From the NCBI GenBank assembly GCA_002068415.1, contig MVZM01000005.1:22835-86834 (forward strand): a DNA stretch of 64,000 nucleotides, given 5' to 3'. The notes beneath the pieces are model-generated. The model did no database searches and was not told where the DNA came from. It saw only the letters and a program-made list of their open reading frames with translations. A program made the translations under genes and the position numbers. This document shows, one piece after another, positions 9,055 to 16,272 of this stretch (positions are counted from its first letter, which is position 1; every line of letters begins with the position of its first letter). The stretch comes from Tenericutes bacterium ADurb.BinA124. Its GTDB lineage: Bacteria; Bacillota_I; Bacilli_A; ML615J-28; CAG-698.

Positions 9055-9939
9055 CTATAAGTGCTGATCAATCTCCTGTAATATATATGAACGTAATTTC
9101 CCGGCGGGAACTTCGCTGATTAAGGGCCAAATAAAACCATTGATAATCAGTTTTTCGGATTGTTCCTTCGTCAGTCCCCGACTCATCAAATAATATAATT
9201 CCTGATCGTCAATCGCTCCAATTGAAGCGCCATGGGAAGCTAAGCAATCATGCTCGTTGATTTCCAGCCAGGGATTGGCACTAATTTGTGATTTTTCATC
9301 TAAAATTAAACCCTTGGCTTTTTGCTTCAAGTCGGAAGCAATCGCCTTCTTAGCAATGATACCGTTGGTAAAAATCTTTAGTAAGGATTGATGATTAGCA
9401 ATGCCATAGTTTTGTAAACTGGAAAGGGTTTTCGCTTGTTCATGGCTGACGGATAAATGAAAATCCTGTTCATAGCCCGAGCTGTTGATGATGACATTTT
9501 TATGATGAACGCTGGCAAGTTCACCCGCCAATTTCGTTTCTTGGTGAAAATTAAACGGCGTTTGGCCAATGAATAATTGACTCAAGCAAAGAATAGCACG
9601 CTTTAAAAGCTTTGTTTGCATTGTGATTGAGACTTTACCCGGACGCTTACTATTCATAAAGCATAAATGATGAACAGAAGCATTATCTTCAAGCACGACG
9701 GTTTTGTTGACATTCACTTGCCCTTCGATAATTAAAACTTCTTGTAAACTAACATCCGCATCCTTTTCAAAATGATAACTAAGGTCAATTGATTCATCAA
9801 GTATATGAACGATTTTATAATTTCCGGCTTTAAAAGACGGTAATTCTAAAGAACCGTCAAAGCTTTTCCAAACCCGACCGTTTTTTAAAAGATAAAAAGC
9901 TTCTTTACCATCAATTAACTTGGTTTTTAAAGTTTCCAT
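9055..9939 (-). CDS. sufD: SufD scaffold subunit (short form)
   Basis: Partner of SufB in SufBC2D, probably needed for iron entry and cluster formation. Only 294 aa against about 400-440 in typical SufD. It lacks much of the N-terminal helical region, but the beta-helix and the C-terminal signature [20 protein letters not shown] are present, including the conserved His. Short SufD proteins are common in streamlined Firmicutes and Mollicutes. Located 5 nt downstream of sufC. Confidence 0.9.
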   Translation of the reverse strand: METLKTKLIDGKEAFYLLKNGRVWKSFDGSLELPSFKAGNYKIVHILDESIDLSYHFEKDADVSLQEVLIIEGQVNVNKTVVLEDNASVHHLCFMNSKRPGKVSITMQTKLLKRAILCLSQLFIGQTPFNFHQETKLAGELASVHHKNVIINSSGYEQDFHLSVSHEQAKTLSSLQNYGIANHQSLLKIFTNGIIAKKAIASDLKQKAKGLILDEKSQISANPWLEINEHDCLASHGASIGAIDDQELYYLMSRGLTKEQSEKLIINGFIWPLISEVPAGKLRSYILQEIDQHL

Positions 9940-9944
9940 GATCC

Positions 9945-10760
9945 TTATTCCTGTACTTTTTTAAAGCCGCACGAGCCTAAAACTGCCACCATTTTTTCAT
10001 TTTCATCTTTTAAGTCGAGTTCCGCCCGCAACCAATCATAGCCTTCCGCATCAATTCTCGCAATCAAATCCTTGCCACCGCTCCTAACAATTTGGCCATT
10101 CATCATAATGTGAACATAATCAACATCGATGTAGTCGAGCAAACGTTGGTAATGAGTAATGACTAAAGCCCCAAAGTTTTCACCACGCATCGCATTAATG
10201 TTTTCGCCGACAATTTTCAGTGCATCAATATCCAGTCCACTGTCAATTTCATCCAAAATCGCAAAATACGGTTTCAACATTTTCATTTGGAGAATTTCAT
10301 TGCGTTTCTTTTCCCCACCGGAAAAACCTTCATTTAAATAACGGTGCGGTAAATCATGATGCATTTTTAAATCGCTGACGGCTTTATCCATTTCGCGAAT
10401 AAACTTAAACAGTGAAAGATGCTGTCCCGCTTCCATCCGCGCTTGCAAGGCCGTTTTAATAAAATCGGCATTGGTAATCCCCGAAATTTCGTTTGGATAC
10501 TGCATCGCTAAGAAAATGCCTTTGCGACTGCGTTCATCCACGGACAGCGCTAATAAATCCTCGCCATCTAAAGTAATACTACCTTTTGTTACTACATATT
10601 TATAATGCCCCATAATCGTCGCTGCTAAAGTCGATTTCCCGGTACCGTTGGGGCCCATGATGGCATGGATTTCGCCGGTTTTAAGGCTGAGATTAACTCC
10701 TTTTAAAATCTCCGTATCTTCAACAGCGGAATGTAAATTGTTAATTTCCAAAATTTTCAT
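9945..10760 (-). CDS. sufC: SufC, ABC-type ATPase of the Fe-S scaffold
   Basis: Cytosolic ABC ATPase that powers conformational change of SufB-SufD. 271 aa from ATG 10760. Walker A GPNGTGKST, the SufC-type signature FSGGEKKRNEILQM and Walker B FAILDEIDSGLD are all intact. AAGGAG about 7 nt upstream selects this start over the longer in-frame ATGs. The start lies within the end of the apbE-like gene (20-nt overlap). The C-terminus has about 20 extra residues beyond the usual SufC end. Confidence 0.96.
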   Translation of the reverse strand: MKILEINNLHSAVEDTEILKGVNLSLKTGEIHAIMGPNGTGKSTLAATIMGHYKYVVTKGSITLDGEDLLALSVDERSRKGIFLAMQYPNEISGITNADFIKTALQARMEAGQHLSLFKFIREMDKAVSDLKMHHDLPHRYLNEGFSGGEKKRNEILQMKMLKPYFAILDEIDSGLDIDALKIVGENINAMRGENFGALVITHYQRLLDYIDVDYVHIMMNGQIVRSGGKDLIARIDAEGYDWLRAELDLKDENEKMVAVLGSCGFKKVQE

Positions 10761-11916
10761 TATATACTCCTTGATAGACATAACCCAGTGTTGCCACGGC
10801 TTCGTTAAAAACAAAAATATCTTTTAAGCCCTTAGAAATATAAACGGCTTTCTTTTGCCCTTGTTCAACCACCCAAACGGCTTCAAGATAATCTAAGGCA
10901 TTGACGACTTCCATGCCTTTTTCTAAACCTAAAGTAAAGAGGCTTGTGGAAAAACCATCACCGACAATCGATTCTTGACAAATGACCGTTACCGAAATAA
11001 CGCCGTTGTTAATCGGAAAGCCCGTGCGCGGGTCTAAAATGTGATGATACATCCGGCCTTCATCATCTTTAATATATTTTTCATAAATTCCTGAAGTGAC
11101 GACGGTCACATCGCTTAAACGCATCGTTCCGTAAGTGCGCACCGCATTGTCGTCAAACATCCCCACAAACGGTGTTTGGACATCAACTTTCCAGTCCATA
11201 TCTTGGCCATCGGGATTAATGCCGCTCCCTAACAGTAAGATATTACGTCCCACATCAATCACTGCTTTTTTATAGCCTAAGTCAACAAGGTATTTTTTTA
11301 ATTTGTCGGCCGCATAGCCTTTCACAATCGCTCCTAAATCGAGTTTCATCCCCGCAACTTTTAAGAAAATAGTTTTTTGTTCTTCATTAATCTCGATATT
11401 TTCCCGATTAACCAAGGGTAAAAGAGCTGTAATCGTCGCTTCATCAGGCGCTTGGGCCCGATTGTCAAGAAAGGAATCATAGAGTTTGTCAATAAAATGC
11501 CAATTATCCCAAACTGGAGCAATTGTCGGGTCGAATAAATAGGTACCGTCAACTTGCGAATAATTACTAATTTCTAAAGTCTTTTTCACAACCATCAACA
11601 ATTCATCACTGACAAGCATGGGAGCAATCCCCGCTTGGGCGTTTAAACGCATTAATTCCGTCACAACGCCATCCCCACGGTCCTGAACATTAAACATTAA
11701 ATCCAGATTGATTAAGATTTGATCCAGTTCATTATATAATTTATTTAACTCAGCTTCCGTTTTCGTTTCACTAATCACAATCACTTTATTGGTGGTGTTG
11801 AAAGAATCACTTAAGTTTAAAGTATAAACTTGATAATCGTCCCCACAAGCTGAAAGACCCAAGCCTAAAGTCACAATTATCATCACTAAAATCCATTTTT
11901 TGGTCCACTTTAACAT
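10741..11916 (-). CDS. apbE: ApbE-like FAD:protein FMN transferase, lipoprotein
   Basis: ApbE family enzyme that covalently attaches FMN (from FAD) to Thr/Ser of flavoprotein subunits such as RnfG/NqrC outside the membrane. 391 aa with a lipoprotein signal (KKW-hydrophobic-LSAC, lipid Cys24). ApbE motifs are DLGAIVKGYAAD, VTSGIYEKYI and HHILDPRTGFPI. The usual G-G-N of the FAD site reads VGRN. It heads the suf operon and overlaps sufC by 20 nt, an unusual coupling. No flavinylation target is encoded in this window. Confidence 0.88.
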   Translation of the reverse strand: MLKWTKKWILVMIIVTLGLGLSACGDDYQVYTLNLSDSFNTTNKVIVISETKTEAELNKLYNELDQILINLDLMFNVQDRGDGVVTELMRLNAQAGIAPMLVSDELLMVVKKTLEISNYSQVDGTYLFDPTIAPVWDNWHFIDKLYDSFLDNRAQAPDEATITALLPLVNRENIEINEEQKTIFLKVAGMKLDLGAIVKGYAADKLKKYLVDLGYKKAVIDVGRNILLLGSGINPDGQDMDWKVDVQTPFVGMFDDNAVRTYGTMRLSDVTVVTSGIYEKYIKDDEGRMYHHILDPRTGFPINNGVISVTVICQESIVGDGFSTSLFTLGLEKGMEVVNALDYLEAVWVVEQGQKKAVYISKGLKDIFVFNEAVATLGYVYQGVYNENFGN

Positions 11917-11945
11917 AAATAAACCTCAATTTGCTTCCTTTACAT

Positions 11946-11951
11946 ATTATA
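11946..11951 (-). promoter_or_regulatory. -10 box of the apbE-suf operon
   Basis: Minus-strand TATAAT 29 nt before the apbE start. The -35 region (ATGCAT) is poor, which would suit an activated or regulated promoter. No operator is recognised. Confidence 0.5.
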
Positions 11952-11988
11952 CTCTTCTCTACAAAAAAATGCATTAAAAGTAATAATC

Positions 11989-12013
11989 AAAAAAGTCAAC
12001 CCTAGGGGTTGAC
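11989..12013 (-). terminator. Intrinsic terminator overlapping a stop codon
   Basis: Perfect 8-bp stem GTCAACCC/GGGTTGAC with a 3-nt loop, followed by six T on the minus strand. The upstream arm encodes the last residues (Val-Asn-Pro) of the 209-aa protein, and the loop is its TAG stop. Confidence 0.85.
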
Positions 12014-12631
12014 GGTCGAGGTCTTCTTTTTCGTCATGATTTCGGCTTTTTTACGCCTCATTTCCCGAAGTTCATCAAGATTGATGGTTGTTTGACCGGT
12101 TTTCGCTTTTCCCCAGGCTTCATAATAAGCAATCATTTCATCCGGTGCTAAAGTCGAACCAATATGTGTTTCCATCATTTTTGTAACTTCATCAAGCGTT
12201 TTTTGTTCATTAGTAGCAATCACATATAATATTTGCTCTTTAATTTCTGCCAAGATTTCATAAGCCGCTAATTTAATTTGGTAAATAACTTGATACTTTT
12301 GGTCCCAATCCGTTTTAAGGGTTTTTAGTTCTTTTTGGGTTTTAAAAACCAAAACTAAGCTGTAAACTAAAAGACCGCCGGTAATAATATAGAGTAAATA
12401 AATTAACTTAAGCGGTTCAATCGCCCCGAAGATAACCATAAAAGATAAAAACGCAAGCAAACAAATAACGACTCCCATTCCGTATAAGCGGTTCCCCCGT
12501 TCTTTTTTTAGGTTTGTGAAGAGGGGGAAATATTCATTATTGAGGGTATTTAATTCGCTGACAAACAATTGCGTTTTTTCATCATGCTTCGCTAATAAAT
12601 GATTTAATTGTTCGTTATTAATGATGGTCAT
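12002..12631 (-). CDS. Small two-helix membrane protein with long cytosolic helices, unknown function
   Basis: 209 aa from the ATG at 12631 (GAGG 8 nt upstream; a TATAAT at 12653-12658 makes the in-frame ATG at 12664 implausible). An N-terminal charged helix (1-40) is followed by two membrane segments near 48-95 and a charged, probably coiled-coil C-terminal half ending in a Lys/Arg-rich tail. No enzymatic motif is seen and I do not recognise the family. It is a separate transcription unit with its own promoter and terminator, between the sigma cassette and suf. Confidence 0.65.
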   Translation of the reverse strand: MTIINNEQLNHLLAKHDEKTQLFVSELNTLNNEYFPLFTNLKKERGNRLYGMGVVICLLAFLSFMVIFGAIEPLKLIYLLYIITGGLLVYSLVLVFKTQKELKTLKTDWDQKYQVIYQIKLAAYEILAEIKEQILYVIATNEQKTLDEVTKMMETHIGSTLAPDEMIAYYEAWGKAKTGQTTINLDELREMRRKKAEIMTKKKTSTVNP

Positions 12632-12652
12632 ATTAATTTCCTCACTAGTTTT

Positions 12653-12658
12653 ATTATA
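12653..12658 (-). promoter_or_regulatory. -10 box for the 209-aa membrane protein
   Basis: Minus-strand TGTTATAAT, an extended -10. No clear -35 is visible. It fixes the start of the 209-aa protein at 12631. Confidence 0.5.
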
Positions 12659-12682
12659 ACACAATCACCTTAAAACCAAAAG

Positions 12683-12716
12683 AAAAAGTTAAGAGCGGGG
12701 GACTCTTAACTTTTTT
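12683..12716 (-). terminator. Intrinsic terminator after the RsgI-like lipoprotein
   Basis: Stem GTTAAGAG/CTCTTAAC (8 bp, 7-nt GC-rich loop) with A-tract and T-tract on either side. It closes the sigma/anti-sigma/lipoprotein cassette. Confidence 0.85.
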
Positions 12717-12733
12717 GTATGTTTAGGGCTGGT

Positions 12734-14134
12734 TTATTTTCCCCACATACCATGTTTATTACCTTTATTCTCCCGGAATTGTTCGCGGATGGCATCGGCT
12801 TGACCTTTAACTTCAGCTTTCAAAGCTCCAAAATCAGCCTGACATTCAGCGCGAACTGTTGCCAACTGTGGTTCAACAATCTCCTCGAATAAAGCTTCTA
12901 AATCAGTAAGGCTAACTTTGATTTCTGCAAACTTAGCTTCATATTCAATTCTAATTGTGCGGAAGGCATTAATCCAATCAAAGCGGGCTGCTACGACAAA
13001 TTCGCCCTTTCCGGCATGAATACCGAATTCATAACCTTTATGATTGCCTTTAAATTCAACTCGATATTGTTCTTTACAAGCTTGGATTTGCTCGTTGTTA
13101 GCTTGGATTTCTTTCCATTTTGCTTGTAATTGGGCCCGTAATTGGGCGGATTGGTCACTACCTTTTTTAGCTTTACCTAATTGGGCTTTGATTTGTAACA
13201 TTTCTTGCATCAATGTTTGGTTTTGTTTTAACAAATTAGCTAAATCCTCATCCAAAGCGATTTCCAAAGTTGCTTCGGCTTCAATAATAACTTCTTCCGT
13301 TGGTTTTGGTGTTTCTATAGCTTTAAGAGCATTGAGATATTCTTCATAAAGAGCGATTAAATCAGCAGCGGTGGCGGTCGATTCCGTTAATACCGGAGCA
13401 AAGAAATCGGCTTCAGCAAGTACCATGGCATCATAGATAAATTGCACGCGCTTAACCCCAAAAGTTCCTCGGGCTTCTTGATGGAATTCCATAAAGCGGT
13501 TCCGCAATTGTTCGCCAACAAATTCTTTCATTTCCTGACGATTGGCTTTCACAATCGCATTAAGATCTTTAACTGCCATGGTTGCGCCAAGTTCAAGCGT
13601 TAAGGTTTCATCAAATTGCATGGCTAGTTGGATTAATTTTAGTTTTCCAATACTGATTTCCAACGATTCCGCTAAAGCAAGCATTTCCTCATCAGCTTCT
13701 TGACGGGCATGAATGACTTCCATCGACATCCCCTTCTTATCGGCATAACCCCGAATTCGATTATGAATCTTAGCTTCCAGTTTTTTTGTATTTTCATCAT
13801 TTGAACAAGCAGCGGTGATCACGATGGCATTTTCAACATCAAAGTCTAAATAACCTAATTCTAAAGCTAAGGCCACAATCGCTTCCACCGTCTCATCAAC
13901 GGTTTTGCCTACAAAATCAGTATCCACCAACAATGTTTCCGCATCTTCATTTAGGGGGTTAACCTGAATAACCAAACCTTTACCATCCGCAAGAATTTCT
14001 ACGGATGGGTTGATATCTAAAACAACATAGGCATCGGCGGCATAAGCGGTATTAGCCGATCCTATCGTACAACCATATAAACCTATTGATAAAACCATCA
14101 AGAGCATTCCTAAAAATAAACTAAATTTTTTCAT
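12734..14134 (-). CDS. Lipoprotein with RsgI-like middle (sensor) domain but no anti-sigma domain
   Basis: 466 aa. A lipoprotein signal with GLYGC (Cys22) leads straight into a domain paralogous to the extracytoplasmic part of the neighbouring anti-sigma factor: AYVVLDINPSVEI at 35-47, KTVDETVEAIV, LALELGYLD and the following roughly 150 residues align with it. The DINPS motif, where RsgI proteins are known to self-cleave between Asn and Pro, is kept (Asn42-Pro43). The C-terminal half is long, charged and helical with a possible coiled coil. There is no membrane-spanning helix and no cytosolic domain, so it cannot itself hold a sigma factor. Ribosome site AAAAGGAG. The 36-bp motif at 14157-14192 lies directly upstream. 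Probable role: extracellular sensor, decoy or regulator of the anti-sigma factor (inference). Confidence 0.72.
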   Translation of the reverse strand: MKKFSLFLGMLLMVLSIGLYGCTIGSANTAYAADAYVVLDINPSVEILADGKGLVIQVNPLNEDAETLLVDTDFVGKTVDETVEAIVALALELGYLDFDVENAIVITAACSNDENTKKLEAKIHNRIRGYADKKGMSMEVIHARQEADEEMLALAESLEISIGKLKLIQLAMQFDETLTLELGATMAVKDLNAIVKANRQEMKEFVGEQLRNRFMEFHQEARGTFGVKRVQFIYDAMVLAEADFFAPVLTESTATAADLIALYEEYLNALKAIETPKPTEEVIIEAEATLEIALDEDLANLLKQNQTLMQEMLQIKAQLGKAKKGSDQSAQLRAQLQAKWKEIQANNEQIQACKEQYRVEFKGNHKGYEFGIHAGKGEFVVAARFDWINAFRTIRIEYEAKFAEIKVSLTDLEALFEEIVEPQLATVRAECQADFGALKAEVKGQADAIREQFRENKGNKHGMWGK

Positions 14135-14156
14135 CTTTCTTCTCCTTTTCTTTTGG

Positions 14157-14192
14157 CACTAATATAACAATTAGCTATGTTTTTTTGCTAGT
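14157..14192 (-). promoter_or_regulatory. Candidate ECF-sigma promoter, copy 2 (before the lipoprotein)
   Basis: Minus strand ACTAGC, six A, ten variable bases, then TTGTTATATTAGTG. It matches the motif upstream of the sigma gene at 28 of 36 positions with identical spacing, and ends 22 nt before the lipoprotein ATG. The conserved blocks separated by ten variable bases look like -35 and -10 elements of an alternative sigma factor. Confidence 0.6.
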
Positions 14193-14199
14193 AAAATTT

Positions 14200-15609
14200 T
14201 TATTTTCCTAAATATTGTTGATATTTTTCTAAAAAGTCCGTAACCACCTGGCTTTGTTTGAAAGCATCCGTGACCAACGGCGAATCCATCAAAGCTTCAA
14301 ACTGAGTCATCAACTTTGAAATAACGCGGTCGGAGCGTCCGTGCTGCTTGCCCGGGTTCATGTCGATAACGGAAATGAAGGTAGAAATTTGGTTAATGAT
14401 TTCCAAAATTCGTTCCTCGGTTTCATTATAAATCGATAATTCGCCATCAGTAAATTCTTCTAGTTTAAAATCATTATCAAAAACAAACTCAAAATCAATC
14501 AATTCATCACCCAAACGACCTTGCATTTGAAAACGGAAGGCTTTAACTTGACTGTCATATTTTGTTTCAACCAAGTTCCCCATTCGCTCAACTTGAGCTT
14601 CGGTAAAATCTCTTAAATTAGTTAAGAAGACTTCATAATTGCTATAAGTGATTAAATTTTTGGGTTTTACATGCGGATAATAAGTAGCTAATAATTCATC
14701 AACTGCCGTTTTAATCGTCCATATCGGTTCTTTGTTATCAATCATGATTAATATTTCATCAATTGTTTCGATAATGGTCGCTTTTTTACTTTGCATTTGC
14801 TTTAAGACGGCTTCTTTTTGGCTAGTTAAATTAGCCAGTTTTTGTTCATAATCATTGGTAAATTTGGTGATTTTAGTTTGATTATAATTTTTCGCCATTT
14901 CGTTGAGTTCTTTTACGGGTAGTTTAGCGGCAACAGAAACGCTTAAATCCGGGTGTTGAGTGCGGGCACGATTGATTAAAATCATTTTCCCAACCGAGAC
15001 TTTCATCGCTTTGGCTTCAGCTTTCATCCCTTCGTCAGCTTGTGCCAAGAGGACTTCCCCTTGTAAATTCTTCTTGACCGCTAAGGCCGTCATTTTGGTT
15101 TTTAAGCGTAAATTTAACTCTTCTTCAAAAGTGGTGTCACGATTAATTGCGGTCACCAAAACCGCAGCTTCGGGATTATCAACATCTAAATAACCGTATT
15201 CGATTGCTAAATCAACAATTAACTCAATGGCTTCATCGATGGTTTTACCATTTAAATTTAAACCATCTTCTTCGAGCAACAATTGGGCATCAATATTCAT
15301 GGAACGATAAGAAACAACCAAATCATTACCATCAGCTTCCAATTCAATGGAAGGGTTAATGTCGACTGAAATATACGAATTTTCAAAGGTTTGATGATTA
15401 ATACCCCTTAAGCCAAAATAAGCAATTCCGGTGATAATAATTAAGACGACAGCCAAACTAAAACTCCAAGCTTGTTTGATATTTAGTCTAAACCTTGGTT
15501 TTCGCTGTGCTTGCGAACTAGGAATTTGTGATAAAACTTGAGCTTTTAAATCGGGAACAAATTGCCGACTTTCAGCCCGTAATCTTGCTTTTAGTAAAGA
15601 CTTTTTCAT
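14200..15609 (-). CDS. RsgI-like transmembrane anti-sigma factor
   Basis: 469 aa. A short basic cytosolic N-terminus (1-46, with VPDLKAQVLSQI) precedes one membrane helix at about 47-68 and an RsgI-type extracytoplasmic domain starting at SYISVDINPSIEL (78-90), followed by about 200 residues shared with the lipoprotein downstream and a helical C-terminal part. The cytosolic part is too short and unlike the canonical RsgI N-terminal domain, so sigma binding there is inferred from the 4-nt ATGA overlap with the sigma gene. The Asn85-Pro86 bond matches the self-cleavage site established for clostridial RsgI. No carbohydrate-binding module is recognisable, so what it senses is open. Confidence 0.75.
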   Translation of the reverse strand: MKKSLLKARLRAESRQFVPDLKAQVLSQIPSSQAQRKPRFRLNIKQAWSFSLAVVLIIITGIAYFGLRGINHQTFENSYISVDINPSIELEADGNDLVVSYRSMNIDAQLLLEEDGLNLNGKTIDEAIELIVDLAIEYGYLDVDNPEAAVLVTAINRDTTFEEELNLRLKTKMTALAVKKNLQGEVLLAQADEGMKAEAKAMKVSVGKMILINRARTQHPDLSVSVAAKLPVKELNEMAKNYNQTKITKFTNDYEQKLANLTSQKEAVLKQMQSKKATIIETIDEILIMIDNKEPIWTIKTAVDELLATYYPHVKPKNLITYSNYEVFLTNLRDFTEAQVERMGNLVETKYDSQVKAFRFQMQGRLGDELIDFEFVFDNDFKLEEFTDGELSIYNETEERILEIINQISTFISVIDMNPGKQHGRSDRVISKLMTQFEALMDSPLVTDAFKQSQVVTDFLEKYQQYLGK

Positions 15610-16142
15610 TTTCCATACCCCTCCTTTTCTGCAATTTTTCTTAATTTATCTAAGGCTTGTTTCAACTTCCAAGTAACGCCGCTTGTGGAAAGATTGAATA
15701 TCTCCCCAACTTCTTTTCTCGTGTAACCTTCACCGACACAGAGCATAACAATCGTAAATTCATCTTCGGATAAATGTTTAGACGCCAAATCAATCAAGGG
15801 CGTTTCATAACGGGACGGTTTCTCATCCCTTAATAAATCAGCAGTATCGTGATCCATAAGCGGTTGTTTTACTCGCCTTTTATATTCATTGATGGCCATG
15901 TTTTTCGCAATCATTCCAATCCATGCTTTGGCGGAAACACTGCGGTTGTAGGTATCAATTTTTTCATATATTTTCATAAAAACGTCTTGCGTTAAATCTT
16001 CGGCTTTCCCATAGTCTTTTACAATCCCATAAACGATGTAAAAAACCATTCGATGCGTTTGCTCGTAGATTTCTTCAAAAGCCGAAGAATCGCCGTTTTT
16101 AAGTTGTTGCATACTTTTTTCTAAGCGCATTAAATCAAACAT
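15606..16142 (-). CDS. ECF-type RNA polymerase sigma factor
   Basis: 178 aa with only sigma regions 2 and 4. Region 2 (about 18-85) has FEEIYEQTHRMVFYIVYGIV and DLTQDVFMKIYEKI; region 4 (about 115-172) has LASKHLSEDEFTIVML and a helix-turn-helix with YTRKEVGEIFNLSTSGVTWKLKQALDKLRK. Directs transcription of a small regulon when freed from its anti-sigma factor, encoded next with a 4-nt overlap. AGGGGG ribosome site. Two promoters are visible: a sigma-A-like extended -10 (16223-16228) and the candidate self-recognised motif (16176-16211). Confidence 0.9.
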   Translation of the reverse strand: MFDLMRLEKSMQQLKNGDSSAFEEIYEQTHRMVFYIVYGIVKDYGKAEDLTQDVFMKIYEKIDTYNRSVSAKAWIGMIAKNMAINEYKRRVKQPLMDHDTADLLRDEKPSRYETPLIDLASKHLSEDEFTIVMLCVGEGYTRKEVGEIFNLSTSGVTWKLKQALDKLRKIAEKEGYGK

Positions 16143-16175
16143 CGTTTCCCCCTAAAACTGGTTTAGTTTCTTGCT

Positions 16176-16211
16176 CGCTAATATAACAAACAACAATCCT
16201 TTTTTGCCAGT
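16176..16211 (-). promoter_or_regulatory. Candidate ECF-sigma autoregulatory promoter, copy 1
   Basis: Minus strand ACTGGC, six A, ten variable bases, then TTGTTATATTAGCG, 33 nt before the sigma-factor ATG. Same block order and exact spacing as the copy before the lipoprotein gene. Confidence 0.6.
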
Positions 16212-16222
16212 ATTTTCAAATA

Positions 16223-16231
16223 ATTATATCA
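16223..16231 (-). promoter_or_regulatory. Extended -10 (sigma-A type) for the sigma-factor operon
   Basis: Minus-strand TGATATAAT, a TGn extended -10, 81 nt before the sigma ATG and upstream of the candidate ECF promoter, so it could supply basal expression. Confidence 0.5.
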
Positions 16232-16238
16232 CAGAATT

Positions 16239-16268
16239 AAAAAACTCTCCCTTGAAAGGAGAGTTTTT
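16239..16268 (-). terminator. Intrinsic terminator of the pyruvate:ferredoxin oxidoreductase gene
   Basis: AAAAACTCTCC/GGAGAGTTTTT stem (11 bp counting A-T pairs) with a 7-nt loop and a T-tract on the minus strand, 5 nt beyond the stop. Confidence 0.85.
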
Positions 16269-16272
16269 CTAA

